Source: an uncultured Acidobacteriia bacterium
GTDB lineage: Bacteria > Acidobacteriota > Terriglobia > Bryobacterales > Bryobacteraceae
Direction: 5' to 3'
Length of the DNA stretch: 64,000 nt
Assembly (NCBI GenBank): GCA_903907865.1
Contig: CAIVPR010000171.1
Location: forward strand, 1 to 64,000
Position numbers and translations under genes: made by a program. The notes under the pieces are model-generated. The model was not told where the DNA came from. It was given only the letters and a program-made list of their open reading frames with translations, and did not search any database. Below are positions 25,447 to 33,929 of this stretch, one piece after another. Each line of letters opens with the position of its first letter. The stretch's first letter is position 1.

Positions 25447-25776
25447 ATGGCAGGAACAAACACACTAACCTTCACCGACGCGAACTGGGACACGGAAGTC
25501 CTGGGATCCGACGTGCCGGTGCTCGTCGATTTCTGGGCAACCTGGTGCGGACCGTGCCGCCAGATTGCGCCGACCGTCGACGCGATCGCGGAGGAATACG
25601 CGGGCAAGGCCAAGGTCGGCAAGCTGGACGTCGACCACAATGGCAACAGCGCGATGCGCTACCAAGTACGCGGCATCCCGACCTTGTTGCTGTTCAAGGG
25701 CGGCAAAGTTGCGGGCCAGATTGTCGGTTCCACAGGCAAGGCCGAATTGGCCAAGCTGATCGACGCGGCGCTGTAA
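25447..25776 (+). CDS. trxA: Thioredoxin
   Basis: A 109-residue cytoplasmic disulfide reductase. The active site WCGPC is at residues 33-37, in [20 protein letters not shown]. The cis-proline region is [14 protein letters not shown] and the length is standard. GAAGAGGA precedes the ATG. It is 34 bases after glgA and is followed by its own strong hairpin at 25792-25835, so it closes the transcript. Confidence 0.95.
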   Translation: MAGTNTLTFTDANWDTEVLGSDVPVLVDFWATWCGPCRQIAPTVDAIAEEYAGKAKVGKLDVDHNGNSAMRYQVRGIPTLLLFKGGKVAGQIVGSTGKAELAKLIDAAL

Positions 25777-25791
25777 GAATTCCGCATTTGC

Positions 25792-25835
25792 GAATCGAGC
25801 CCGGCCCGGAGAAAGCTCCGCGCCGGGCTCGATTC
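25792..25835 (+). terminator. trxA terminator hairpin
   Basis: A perfect 14-bp stem (GAATCGAGCCCGGC at 25792-25805 with its complement at 25822-25835) with an inner CCGGAG/CTCCG stem, followed by TTAT. It lies 16 bases after the trxA stop. The T-run is short, so termination may need help. Confidence 0.7.
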
Positions 25836-25869
25836 TTATGTGGCATCCGTGAAAAAAAGGAACACCCCC

Positions 25870-25899
25870 TTGATCCAGAGCGGCATCCGTGACTAAAAT
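25870..25899 (+). promoter_or_regulatory. Candidate sigma-70 promoter for the small HTH-like gene
   Basis: TTGATC at 25870-25875 and TAAAAT at 25894-25899 are separated by 18 bases. A start site near 25906 would exclude the upstream GTG (25889) and leave ATG 25943 as the start of the small gene. Confidence 0.45.
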
Positions 25900-25942
25900 A
25901 GCTTTTTCGCCACTTGGCATTCCGGCACAACAGACACCCCCG

Positions 25943-26212
25943 ATGAACATTCGAGACGACTCAGATCCGTTGGCGCCGCAGCGCGAGGCCGCATTCTTTT
26001 ACGGCCTATTCCTGCGCGGCCATTCGCTGGAGGAATTGCGACAGGATATCGACGTGCCTCGTCCAGTGGTCTCGCGCTGGCTTCGGGGGAAGGATTTCCG
26101 TGGCGATTTCAGGTCGGATTTGGACCGCGTTTATCAGTACCGGAAACGGGTGCTGGCGATCTTTGATGGGTTGGTGTCGACCAGCGAGCAGTCTGGTGTG
26201 GCGATCCACTAG
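25943..26212 (+). CDS. Small HTH-like acidobacterial protein
   Basis: An 89-residue protein of unknown role. REAAFFYGLFLRGHSLEELR followed by QDIDVPRPVVSRWLRGKDF looks like a helix-turn-helix (second helix DVPRPVVSRWLR), and RVYQYRKRVLAIFDGLV is a conserved C-terminal helix that I associate with short hypothetical proteins of Acidobacteria. The start at 25943 is chosen because a likely promoter -10 lies at 25894; a GTG at 25889 would add 18 residues. Probably a DNA-binding regulator. It stands alone between trxA and a toxin relic. Confidence 0.6.
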   Translation: MNIRDDSDPLAPQREAAFFYGLFLRGHSLEELRQDIDVPRPVVSRWLRGKDFRGDFRSDLDRVYQYRKRVLAIFDGLVSTSEQSGVAIH

Positions 26213-26219
26213 TCGGGCA

Positions 26220-26354
26220 CAGATCCAGCGCGAAGAGCAAGGCCCGTTTGAGTTCGTCCATTGCGGCTTCGGGCAAGCGACCGATCCTGCGAATCAAGCG
26301 CACCGTTTGAATTGAGCCCAATCCCTGGACGTAGATCAGCGAGCCACACTTCAC
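26220..26354 (-). pseudogene. C-terminal relic of a MazF/PemK-type toxin
   Basis: On the minus strand the frame reads VKCGSLIYVQGLGSIQTVRL followed by IRRIGRLPEAAMDELKRALL and FALDL. This matches the end of MazF/PemK toxins, where the last helix xxRIGRLxxxxMxEVxRALxxALxL closes the fold. The N-terminal SH3-like barrel with the catalytic Arg is absent upstream, so this is a fragment. There is no intact gene in 26213-26507. An intact mazEF pair exists at 60995-61586 but is a different sequence. Confidence 0.5.
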
Positions 26355-26507
26355 ATGGCTGCTGTCTCCGGTTCCAGCATTGAAGTCGCTCACCGAGCTT
26401 GAGTAGCAAGGCTTCCATCGCGGTGACTCTAGGGGAGAATAACACAAATATCACGGACAAGGTCGTTCCGTGAATCGGTCCACCGGTTCCCGGTGCCGCG
26501 TCGGCCC

Positions 26508-27122
26508 TTATCCGACCAAGGTCTCGAACCATCGCTTGGCCCCGGAAAAATCCTCCGGCGTGAGGTCGTGGCCCGATTCCATCATGGCGAAATCCACCGC
26601 CGCGCCTGCCTGTGCCAGCATGGTCGCGAGCGCGTGGGCGGCCTTGGCAGGGACGATTGGATCGGTCTCGCCTGCAGCCAGCAGGATTGGCGCTCCATGC
26701 AGGTCCGGGAGCGGCTCGGGGCGGATCACCGGCATTGGGCGCAGCATCACGCCGCCCGCGATCGAGCCCGGATAGAGCAGCATCGTGGCAATCGCCATGT
26801 TGGCGCCGTTGGAATAGCCGAGAGCGTAGAGCTTCTTCGGGTCGAACCCGTATTCCGTGGCCGCCCATTCCAGCCATTCGGCCAACTCGGCGGTGCGCTG
26901 GGCGATCTCAGTCTCGTCGAACTGGCCGGGGGCCAGGCGGGAGAAGAACCGGTAGGCGCCGAACTCGTTGGTCTTGCCTCGCGGACTCAGCACGGCGGCA
27001 CCCGGAAAAACGGCGCGGGCAACACCGAGCAGGTCGGTTTCGTCGCCCCCGGTGCCGTGCATAGCTAGGATGGTGACCGGCAGGGTCCCCGGTAGATATT
27101 TGTGGATGAATTCAGCGGCCAT
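26508..27122 (-). CDS. mhqD: MhqD-like carboxylesterase/phospholipase-family hydrolase
   Basis: A 204-residue alpha/beta-hydrolase. TILAMHGTGGDETDLLGVAR provides the oxyanion loop; RFFSRLAPGQFDETEIAQRT and ALGYSNGANMAIA (nucleophile elbow G-x-S-x-G) match the MhqD/YodD-type hydrolases of the hydroquinone and quinone stress regulon; the acid is in AAGETDPIVP and the His in MESGHDLTPED. Its ATG (27122) overlaps the end of the ring-cleaving dioxygenase gene by 11 bases. The pairing with an MhqO-like dioxygenase is that of mhqNOP/mhqD loci in Firmicutes, so a role in quinone or catechol detoxification is inferred. The symbol is by similarity. Confidence 0.8.
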   Translation of the reverse strand: MAAEFIHKYLPGTLPVTILAMHGTGGDETDLLGVARAVFPGAAVLSPRGKTNEFGAYRFFSRLAPGQFDETEIAQRTAELAEWLEWAATEYGFDPKKLYALGYSNGANMAIATMLLYPGSIAGGVMLRPMPVIRPEPLPDLHGAPILLAAGETDPIVPAKAAHALATMLAQAGAAVDFAMMESGHDLTPEDFSGAKRWFETLVG

Positions 27123-27993
27123 ATTTTGGTAGCACCAGTTTGGGGAGTCGTTCTTCGATGTCCTCGCGGGCTGGTTCCAGCCATGGCGGGAGCTTGAGGG
27201 CTGTGCCCAGTTCCGCGAGCGATTCGTCGGTGGCGAAGCCGGGCGGGTCTGTCGCGATCTCGAACAGCACGCCGCCGGGTTCGCGGAAGTAGATCGAGTG
27301 GAAGTATTGGCGGTCCAAGACAGGGGTAACGTTGAAGCCCAGCGCCTTGATCTTGGATTGCCAAGCGCGGTGGATTTCGTCGGTCTCGGCACGGAATGCC
27401 ACGTGGTGGACGGTGCCTACGCCCATGGACCCGCGCCTGCCGTCGGGCTGGCACAGTAGTTCGACCACGTCGCCTGCCGGGGCCGAGAACTGGAACCGGT
27501 TGCCGTCTTCGCCCGATGCCGTGTAGCCAAAGGTGTCGGTGAGCAAACGCGCGGTCGCCTCGTAGCCTGCTTCGGACAGGGTCACGCCCTGGAACCCGGT
27601 GATTTCGGTGCCGCTCCCGACGCCGGTTTCGACCAATTCGAGGCGCATGCCGTCGGGGTCGGCGAACGCGAGGACTTTGCGGTCGAAGCGTCGACCAGCC
27701 ACGGCGTCCGGAACGCGCTCGGCCCAGCCTTCGAGCGAGGGCACGGCAAAGGAGATCACAGTGGCTTGGCCGGTACCTTGGCGTCCCGGATAGGCTCCGG
27801 GCCACGGGAAGAAGGTCAGGATGCTGCCCGGACGCCCCTCGGCATCGCCGAAATAGAAGTGGTAGGACCCGTTGTCGTCGAAGTTGACAGTGAGTTTGAC
27901 CAGCCGGAGACCCAGGGTTCCGGTGTAGAAGTAGAGGTTGCGCTGCGGGTCGCCCGCGATGGCCGTGATGTGGTGGATGCCCGGGATCGTCAC
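27112..27993 (-). CDS. mhqO: Ring-cleaving dioxygenase of the glyoxalase/VOC fold (MhqO-like)
   Basis: A 293-residue protein with two VOC modules. PGIHHITAIAGDPQRNLYFY contributes one metal His; GTVHHVAFRAETDEIHRAWQ and YFHSIYFREPGGVLFEIATD supply the second-module His and Glu. The arrangement matches MhqO/MhqA-type hydroquinone dioxygenases. The start is a GTG at 27993, one base after the stop of the glycosyltransferase gene; longer in-frame starts lie inside that gene and lack the fold. It overlaps the MhqD-like hydrolase gene by 11 bases. Predicted cytoplasmic oxidative ring opening of hydroquinones; no MarR-type MhqR regulator is seen next to it. Confidence 0.8.
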   Translation of the reverse strand: MTIPGIHHITAIAGDPQRNLYFYTGTLGLRLVKLTVNFDDNGSYHFYFGDAEGRPGSILTFFPWPGAYPGRQGTGQATVISFAVPSLEGWAERVPDAVAGRRFDRKVLAFADPDGMRLELVETGVGSGTEITGFQGVTLSEAGYEATARLLTDTFGYTASGEDGNRFQFSAPAGDVVELLCQPDGRRGSMGVGTVHHVAFRAETDEIHRAWQSKIKALGFNVTPVLDRQYFHSIYFREPGGVLFEIATDPPGFATDESLAELGTALKLPPWLEPAREDIEERLPKLVLPKYGR

Positions 27994-27994
27994 G

Positions 27995-28786
27995 CTAATG
28001 GGATGCGGGCGTACGCGAATTCGATTCCCGGCGGTATTTTCCCTGCAGGTCGTTCCAGCGCACTTGGGCAAGTTCGAGGAACGCGGTGGCACCGTTGAAG
28101 ACGCCGAGCTTGCTGCCCTCGACGTTGTCCCACCGCACCGGGACCTCGGCGATCTTGAAGCCGCGCTTGCGGGCGATGAAGAGGATTTCGACGTCGAAGC
28201 CCCAGCGGTCGATCAGTTGGCGGGAGAAGACCTGCTGTGCGACATCGGCGCGGAAGAGCTTGAAGCCGCACTGGGTGTCGGAAATCCGCAGTCCCACTGC
28301 CAGCTGCATGATGGCGTTGAAAATCTTGCCGGAGAATTCACGGAAAGCGGACTGGTGGACGCCGATGAGGGACCGGTCGAGTGCGCGTGAACCGATGGCG
28401 ACCTGGGCGTTCTCTTTGGCCGCGGCCTCCCAGAGCTTGTCGAGTTCGTCGATGGGGGCGGAAAGGTCGGCGTCCGTGAAGAGCCGCCATTCGCCGCGGG
28501 CTTCCAGCATGCCGTGGCGGACCGAGAAGCCTTTGCCGCGGTTGCCGGGGTTGCGCAGGACTCGGACGTTGGCGACGGTCTTGGCGAATTCCTCGCCAAC
28601 AGCGGCGGTGCCGTCGGAGGAGCCGTCGTCCACGACCAGGATCTCGACGAAGTCCCACGTGGTTTGGGCCAGGTACTCCTCGATCTTTTGGAGGGATGCC
28701 GGCAGACGCGATTGCTCGTTGTACGCCGGAACAATGATGGATAGGGATCGCGTCAAGATGGGGCTTCGATGCGGGGCCTGTCTCAA
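27995..28786 (-). CDS. Family 2 glycosyltransferase, dolichol-phosphate-glucose synthetase-like
   Basis: A 263-residue GT-A enzyme. SIIVPAYNEQSRLPASLQKI and EILVVDDGSSDGTA bind the nucleotide; the DxD is in WRLFTDADLSAPIDEL; GKGFSVRHGMLEA and RISDTQCGFKLFRADV are typical of dolichyl/undecaprenyl-phosphate glucosyltransferases. RWGFDVEILFIARKRGFKIA is the conserved C-terminal part. No membrane helices are present, unlike ArnC/GtrB types. It probably charges a lipid carrier with a sugar. First gene of a minus-strand run with mhqO- and mhqD-like genes; divergent from lysS. Confidence 0.85.
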   Translation of the reverse strand: MRQAPHRSPILTRSLSIIVPAYNEQSRLPASLQKIEEYLAQTTWDFVEILVVDDGSSDGTAAVGEEFAKTVANVRVLRNPGNRGKGFSVRHGMLEARGEWRLFTDADLSAPIDELDKLWEAAAKENAQVAIGSRALDRSLIGVHQSAFREFSGKIFNAIMQLAVGLRISDTQCGFKLFRADVAQQVFSRQLIDRWGFDVEILFIARKRGFKIAEVPVRWDNVEGSKLGVFNGATAFLELAQVRWNDLQGKYRRESNSRTPASH

Positions 28787-28802
28787 CAGCGCCGCGAACC
28801 CT

Positions 28803-28808
28803 TATAAT
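28803..28808 (+). promoter_or_regulatory. Perfect TATAAT -10 box upstream of lysS
   Basis: TATAAT at 28803-28808, 39 bases before the lysS start codon. A convincing -35 is not visible at 16-18 bases upstream. It lies 17 bases beyond the start of the divergent glycosyltransferase gene. Confidence 0.55.
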
Positions 28809-28847
28809 AACGAATTACCCCCGTTCCCGAAACAGAAGGAGTATAGT

Positions 28848-30350
28848 TTGTCGCTGGAAGACGATTTGTTCGAGCAGCGCGCAGCGCGCGTGTCCGAGAT
28901 TGAGGCGCTTGGCTACAGGCCCTTTGGCAAGCGTTTCGATTTCACCCACACCGTGCCCGAGGTTTTTGAGCGCTTTGGCTCGAAGACCGGCGAGGAGCTC
29001 GAAGCCGAGAAGATCCGCGTGCGTATCGCGGGCCGCATCCAAACGGTGCGCCGCATGGGCAAGGCGGGCTTCATGCATGTCCAGCAGAATGGCGGCAAGC
29101 TGCAGTTCTACGTCCGCAAGGACGCCGTTCCGGAGCGGGACTACGCGTTGTTCGGCATGCTGGACATCGGCGACATCGTCGGGGCAGAGGGCTATCTGTT
29201 CATCACGCGCACTGGCGAACTCAGCCTGCATGTGGAAGCGCTCGAGTTCCTGTCGAAGACTTTGCTAGCGATGCCGGAGAAGTTCCACGGGCTCGAAGAC
29301 ACGGAAACCCGGTACCGGCAGCGCTACCTCGACCTGATCTCGAATCCCGAGGTGCGCGACGTGTTCGTGACGCGCGCCAAGGTGGTGTCGTCGATCCGGC
29401 GGCAGCTGGAGGAGCGCGGGTTCATCGAAGTCGAGACCCCGATGATGCAGCCGGTCTACGGCGGCGCGGCGGCGCGTCCGTTCGTCACCCACCACAACAC
29501 GCTGGACATCGACCTCTACCTGCGCATCGCGCCGGAACTCTACCTAAAGCGGCTGATCGTGGGTGGTCTGGAGCGGGTCTTCGAGATCAACCGCAACTTC
29601 CGCAACGAGGGCGTCTCGACACGGCACAACCCCGAGTTCACCATGGTCGAGTTCTACCAAGCCTACACGGACTACAACGGCCTGATGGATTTGACCGAGA
29701 CGATGCTGCGGCAGATCGCCATCGATGCGACCGGCGGCACCGTGGTGCCCTTCGGCGAGCACCAGCTGGATTTTGGCAGCGTGCGGCGCTTGACGATGCG
29801 CGACGCGGTGGTTGAGTTCTGGGAGGGCGAAGGTGGTCCGACGCCGGGGCAGGTCCGGGATTCGGCGTGGCTGCTGGCGAACGCTCCCAAGGCGACGGCG
29901 GGCGAGTGCTTGGCGCATTTGTTCGAGGTCCATGCCGAGAAAAAGCTGATCCAGCCTACGATTATCTACGAGTTCCCGGTGGAGGTGTCGCCCTTGGCCA
30001 ACAACAATCCGAACGAGCCCGCCATGGTGGACCGGTTCGAGATTTTTGTGGCCTCGATGGAGATCGGGAACGCGTATACCGAGCTCAACAACCCGCTGGA
30101 GCAGCGGCGGCGATTTGACGGCCAGCTCGACATGCAGGCGCGCGGCGACGACGAGGCTCACCAGATGGACGAGGACTACCTCCGCGCGATGTCGTACGGG
30201 ATGCCCCCGACGGGCGGCGAGGGGATCGGCATCGACAGGCTGGTGATGTTGATGACGAATCGGACGTCGATCCGAGACGTGATCTTGTTCCCGTTGCTGC
30301 GCCCGGAAGCCGAGATTGGGATGGCGGACCGTTTGCGGCGCTTGGGGTAG
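28848..30350 (+). CDS. lysS: Lysyl-tRNA synthetase (class II)
   Basis: A 500-residue aminoacyl-tRNA synthetase. The start is TTG 28848, preceded by AGAAGGAG at an ideal distance; no ATG gives a better start. An N-terminal OB-fold anticodon domain ([20 protein letters not shown]) is followed by the class II catalytic core: motif 1 [20 protein letters not shown], motif 2 [20 protein letters not shown] and motif 3 [35 protein letters not shown] and [19 protein letters not shown] are lysine-site landmarks. It is 12 bases upstream of the LolC-like gene. Confidence 0.96.
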   Translation: MSLEDDLFEQRAARVSEIEALGYRPFGKRFDFTHTVPEVFERFGSKTGEELEAEKIRVRIAGRIQTVRRMGKAGFMHVQQNGGKLQFYVRKDAVPERDYALFGMLDIGDIVGAEGYLFITRTGELSLHVEALEFLSKTLLAMPEKFHGLEDTETRYRQRYLDLISNPEVRDVFVTRAKVVSSIRRQLEERGFIEVETPMMQPVYGGAAARPFVTHHNTLDIDLYLRIAPELYLKRLIVGGLERVFEINRNFRNEGVSTRHNPEFTMVEFYQAYTDYNGLMDLTETMLRQIAIDATGGTVVPFGEHQLDFGSVRRLTMRDAVVEFWEGEGGPTPGQVRDSAWLLANAPKATAGECLAHLFEVHAEKKLIQPTIIYEFPVEVSPLANNNPNEPAMVDRFEIFVASMEIGNAYTELNNPLEQRRRFDGQLDMQARGDDEAHQMDEDYLRAMSYGMPPTGGEGIGIDRLVMLMTNRTSIRDVILFPLLRPEAEIGMADRLRRLG

Positions 30351-30362
30351 CCTTGGAATACC

Positions 30363-31595
30363 GTGTCGTTTGAACTCTTCGTCGCCGGTCGCTACCTGCG
30401 CGCACGCCGCAAGGAGAAGGTGATCTCCGTGATCACCGTCATCTCGGTAATCGGCGTGGCGGCTGGCGTGATGGCCTTGGTGGTTTCGCTGGCGGTCAAC
30501 AACGGCGTCCGCAATACCCTGCAGCGCAATCTGCTTGGGGCCACCGCGCATGTCGACATCGTGGAAAAAGACCCCGGCCCCGGCATCTCCGATTGGCGCG
30601 AACTGCTGGGCAAAGTCCGAGGCATCCCGCATGTCGCCGCCGCCGCGCCGGTTCTTTACGACACGGTCTTTCTCTCCGGCCCGCAAAGCTTCAAGGGCTC
30701 GGTGCTGAAGGGGATCGACGTGCGCAGCGAAATCGCCACGTCCGACATGCTGCGCCACCTAAAGACCGGGTCACTGGACCGCCTTACCGACGAGGGCGGG
30801 GGGCTGCCCGGCATCATTCTGGGTGCCCGGTTGGCGCAGGACGCCGGGTTGATCCTGAATTCCGTGGTCGCCGTGACGAGCCCGCAGGGGAGGCTTACGC
30901 CCTTCGGCCCCGAGCCCAAAACCAAGCGCTTCCGCGTGGTGGGGATCTTCGAATCCGGGTTCTACGAGATCGACGAGGCTTGGGCGTATGCGCCGATCCG
31001 GTCGGTGCAGAACCTGCTGGGGGTGGGCGACGTGGTGAATTCCGTGGAAATCCGCCTCGATGATCTGCAACTCGCCCCGCAGGTGGCCGTGGAGGCGGCG
31101 CGGGTCGCCGGTGCCCGGTACACGGCCAGCACTTGGCAGGACCGCAACAAGGAGCTGATGCACGCACTGGCGTTGGAGCGGGTGGGGACGGCGGTGACAA
31201 TCGGGATGATTGAGCTGGCTGGCGCGTTGAACATCCTGATCACGCTGACGATGATCGTGCTGACGAAGTACCGCGACATCGCGGTGCTGATGACGATGGG
31301 GGCTCGGCGGGCGCAGATCCGGCGGATTTTCGTGGTGCAGGGGGCGATGATCGGGTTGGTGGGGACGGTGATCGGGCTGTCGCTGGGTTACTGGTTCTGC
31401 TATTTCGCGGACAAGTACCAGTTGATCCGGCTGGACGCGACGGTCTACTCGCTCAGCTTCGTGCCGTTCGAGCCAAGGCCGTGGGACGGGCTGTGGATCG
31501 CTGCCGCCGCGATGGGGGTGAGCTTGCTGGCTACGGTTTATCCGGCTAGGAACGCGACCCGGATCGCGCCGGTGGAAGTGCTGCGGTACGAGTAG
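30363..31595 (+). CDS. lolC: LolC/LolE-type lipoprotein-releasing ABC permease
   Basis: A 410-residue FtsX-family permease. The N-terminal amphipathic opening (FELFVAGRYLRARRKEKVIS) precedes the first membrane helix (VITVISVIGVAAGVMALVVS). A long periplasmic domain covers about residues 50-270, with three C-terminal helices (MIELAGALNILITLTMIVLT, IFVVQGAMIGLVGTVIGLSL, GLWIAAAAMGVSLLATVYPA). TKYRDIAVLMTMGARRAQI and PARNATRIAPVEVLRYE are the LolCE/MacB signatures. It would extract lipoproteins from the inner membrane with a LolD ATPase, which is not in this window. The start is GTG 30363, after lysS. Confidence 0.88.
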   Translation: MSFELFVAGRYLRARRKEKVISVITVISVIGVAAGVMALVVSLAVNNGVRNTLQRNLLGATAHVDIVEKDPGPGISDWRELLGKVRGIPHVAAAAPVLYDTVFLSGPQSFKGSVLKGIDVRSEIATSDMLRHLKTGSLDRLTDEGGGLPGIILGARLAQDAGLILNSVVAVTSPQGRLTPFGPEPKTKRFRVVGIFESGFYEIDEAWAYAPIRSVQNLLGVGDVVNSVEIRLDDLQLAPQVAVEAARVAGARYTASTWQDRNKELMHALALERVGTAVTIGMIELAGALNILITLTMIVLTKYRDIAVLMTMGARRAQIRRIFVVQGAMIGLVGTVIGLSLGYWFCYFADKYQLIRLDATVYSLSFVPFEPRPWDGLWIAAAAMGVSLLATVYPARNATRIAPVEVLRYE

Positions 31596-31616
31596 GTGTT
31601 GGACGATAATGGAGGC

Positions 31617-31931
31617 ATGAACATGCCTCCGGCTTTCTGGCAACAGGATGAAATGGCCAAGGAACTCGGTGTCCTGAAGGCGTCGCTGGGTTCCGAGGTC
31701 GTCGATATCCGATTCAACATTGACCGCGATTGGGATGGGGATCCGTCTGTCTTCTTCGACATCATTCTACCCGACGGCTCGGCGGTTGGTGATCCGACGC
31801 TGCGGCGAACGAAGCACGTTGAGGATGACATTGAGGCCCGTCTCCGCCCCTTGGAGCGCGGGCTGATCCCATACTTCCGGTTCATCATGCATGCGGACGA
31901 CGTGCGCCGACGGGAGAAGGCCGCAGCCTAA
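31617..31931 (+). CDS. Small protein partner of a HEPN-type gene
   Basis: A 104-residue protein of unrecognised family. Notable are KELGVLKASLGSEVVDIRFN and DRDWDGDPSVFFDIILPDGS, an acidic (D-W-D-G-D) segment followed by a helical C-terminus (TKHVEDDIEARLRPLERGL). GGAGG lies directly before ATG 31617; a GTG at 31596 would add seven residues. It is followed after 2 bases by a HEPN-like gene. I infer a two-gene toxin-antitoxin-like unit in which this protein could take the antitoxin place, but it lacks the GSxxxGxxxxDxD motif of MNT nucleotidyltransferases. Confidence 0.55.
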   Translation: MNMPPAFWQQDEMAKELGVLKASLGSEVVDIRFNIDRDWDGDPSVFFDIILPDGSAVGDPTLRRTKHVEDDIEARLRPLERGLIPYFRFIMHADDVRRREKAAA

Positions 31932-31933
31932 TA

Positions 31934-32428
31934 ATGGCCCACGCGGACGAACTGCTGGACTTGGCCCGCCTTCTGGTCGACCTTGAGCCGCCCAATGCAA
32001 CCCAAGCGTCACTGCGTCGGGCCGTCTCGACAGCCTACTACGCGCTGTTCCACTTGTTGATTTCGGAAGCGACCCTCAACTGGGAGGAGGCGGAGTTCCG
32101 CCATGAGCTGGGCCGCGTTTTCGAACACGGCAAGATGAAAGCGGCGTCGACCGAACTGCGTTCCCGGTTGGACCGCGAAATGGGTGGATTGGTCCCCGGA
32201 ACACCGGAACATGACCTACGGGTGAAACTCCGTAGGGTCGCAAAGACGTTCGGCGACCTTCAATACTTGCGTAACCAGGCGGACTACAACACGGCCTACG
32301 ACTGGAACAAGGAGGATGTCGCGATGCACATCCGCGACGTGGCTTTGGCCTTCGAGGCTTGGCGGCAAATCCGGCGCGAAAAGATCGCCCAAGGCTATCT
32401 GGTGTCCATGCTGGGCAAGCGGCCCTGA
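31934..32428 (+). CDS. HEPN-like domain protein
   Basis: A 164-residue all-helical protein. The segment QASLRRAVSTAYYALFHLLI is typical of HEPN-like proteins (RRAxSTAYYALFH). LRNQADYNTAYDWNKEDVAM corresponds to the RxxADY region near the end of the fold. A strict RNase RxxxxH motif is not obvious, so nuclease activity is uncertain. It starts 2 bases after the small acidic partner gene. Such pairs are frequent accessory modules linked to toxin-antitoxin or defence functions. Confidence 0.6.
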   Translation: MAHADELLDLARLLVDLEPPNATQASLRRAVSTAYYALFHLLISEATLNWEEAEFRHELGRVFEHGKMKAASTELRSRLDREMGGLVPGTPEHDLRVKLRRVAKTFGDLQYLRNQADYNTAYDWNKEDVAMHIRDVALAFEAWRQIRREKIAQGYLVSMLGKRP

Positions 32429-32491
32429 TTGCGGTCATTGGCTTATCACGAAAATGCCGCTTGACGCGGGGGATATGCTCGATTGGATGGT

Positions 32492-32525
32492 GGGGCCGCG
32501 CCGGATCCCAACCCCGGCGCGGCCC
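32492..32525. other. Strong 13-bp hairpin between convergent genes
   Basis: GGGGCCGCGCCGG at 32492-32504 pairs with its complement at 32513-32525. It lies between the HEPN-like gene and the convergent DUF1501 gene. There is no clear T-run on either strand, so terminator function is only probable. Confidence 0.5.
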
Positions 32526-32533
32526 CTGAAAAA

Positions 32534-33913
32534 CTACCCGAAAATCGCCGGAGTCGAGTACCCGAAACCACCCAGATTCGGGAACACGTAATCCAGATCC
32601 GAATTCGTCGACAGCCCGAACCACTTCGCCATCGCGCCCGCGTACTGGTCGGTCGAGGTCGTGGGCACCCAGTTGCCGCGGTCGCCGGAATCGTCCGGTC
32701 CCTGCAGCGCCAGCGTCGGGAAGGTGCCGTAGACGTTGCCGCCCTTGACCGCCCCGCCCATGACAATCGCGTGCGAACCCCAAGCGTGGTCCGTACCCGC
32801 GTTGCCGTTGGGCTGGAAGGTGCGGCTGAAGTCGGACTCCGTAAACGTCGTCACGTTCTGCTGCACGCCCAACGCCCCCATCGCTTGGTCGAAGGCCACC
32901 AAGCCCGCCGACAGTTCGCCGTAAAGCTGCACCTGCTGGGCCAACTGCGCCGAGTGGGTGTCGTAGCCGCCCTGGCTGACGAAGAAGATCTGCCGGGTCG
33001 CGCCCAACGCCGCGCGGATCTGGATGATCTGCGCCACCTGGGAGAGTTGCTGGCCCAGCGACGTGTTCGGGAACGTGGTCGTCAGCGGCGAGGACCCGGC
33101 GATGGCCGAATCAATCGCCTTCGCAACAGCCATCGCGCCGTTCAGCGAATTCTGGGCCGCCTGCACCAATGCCACGCCGCTGTTCAGGCTCAGCATCTGG
33201 GTCAGGGCCGCTGTGCGGGGATCGTTCAAGCCCGTCAGCGGCGAGAAACCCGAGGTTCCGACCGTCGACGGTTTCGTGGTCTGCCCCACGATCTGGAGCG
33301 AACTGCCGGACACCGCGATGGACGGCGGAATGGCCGGATTCGTGTTCAACTGCACAATCTTGTCCGCCAGCCGTCCCTGCCAGCCGGTATTGGCGGCGGG
33401 TCCCCCCTGTGGCACCGCGTTCTGCCATTCCGTTTGCTGGTCGGAGTGGGAGAACAGGTTGGTCGGCAGCGGAACCGCGTTCAGGTTCGGCTTCTTGGTG
33501 ACGGGGTCGTGGGGGACGGCTTTGATCAGCGTGCCCACGTTGGCTAGCAGCGCCACGCGCGGATTCGTCTGGTTGTAGAGCGCCCCCAAGCCCGCCATCG
33601 ACGGGTGCAACCCGAAGTTGGATTTGCTGCGCGGGTCGTGGATCGAAACCAGGTTGCCCTGGGCGATGGCCAGATTCTGCCGGACCTTCTGGTACTGCGC
33701 GTAGGTCGCGGTGTCGTTCGGAATCAGCATGTTGTTGGCGTCATTGCCGCCGAACAGGAACACGCAGACCAAGGCCTTATAGTCGCCGGGGTTCCCAACT
33801 TGCGCCTGCAACAGGCCGGCCTCGCCGAACGCGTAGGCGGCCCCGAGGCTGGAGATGGTGCGGCATCCAAGATTCAGAAAATCGCGCCGCGACTTCATTT
33901 GGTTGAATTTCAT
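32534..33913 (-). CDS. DUF1501 exported protein (partner of DUF1800)
   Basis: A 459-residue protein. The N-terminus MKFNQMKSRRDFLNLGCRTI carries a twin-arginine motif (SRRDFL), so it is Tat-exported. The DUF1501 domain follows: YKALVCVFLFGGNDANNMLI, YAQYQKVRQNLAIAQGNLVS, FGLHPSMAGLGALYNQTNPR, QIFFVSQGGYDTHSAQLAQQ and VTTFTESDFSRTFQPNGNAG then TDHAWGSH. This is a sulfatase/alkaline-phosphatase-like fold of unknown activity, common in Planctomycetes and Acidobacteria. AGGAGAAGATC precedes the ATG. It starts 16 bases after the DUF1800 gene, its usual partner. Confidence 0.9.
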   Translation of the reverse strand: MKFNQMKSRRDFLNLGCRTISSLGAAYAFGEAGLLQAQVGNPGDYKALVCVFLFGGNDANNMLIPNDTATYAQYQKVRQNLAIAQGNLVSIHDPRSKSNFGLHPSMAGLGALYNQTNPRVALLANVGTLIKAVPHDPVTKKPNLNAVPLPTNLFSHSDQQTEWQNAVPQGGPAANTGWQGRLADKIVQLNTNPAIPPSIAVSGSSLQIVGQTTKPSTVGTSGFSPLTGLNDPRTAALTQMLSLNSGVALVQAAQNSLNGAMAVAKAIDSAIAGSSPLTTTFPNTSLGQQLSQVAQIIQIRAALGATRQIFFVSQGGYDTHSAQLAQQVQLYGELSAGLVAFDQAMGALGVQQNVTTFTESDFSRTFQPNGNAGTDHAWGSHAIVMGGAVKGGNVYGTFPTLALQGPDDSGDRGNWVPTTSTDQYAGAMAKWFGLSTNSDLDYVFPNLGGFGYSTPAIFG

Positions 33914-33929
33914 GGTCGATCTTCTCCTC

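Noticed and set aside
29544-30758. Minus-strand frame of 404 codons opposite lysS and lolC
   Set aside because: Shadow of two well-supported genes.
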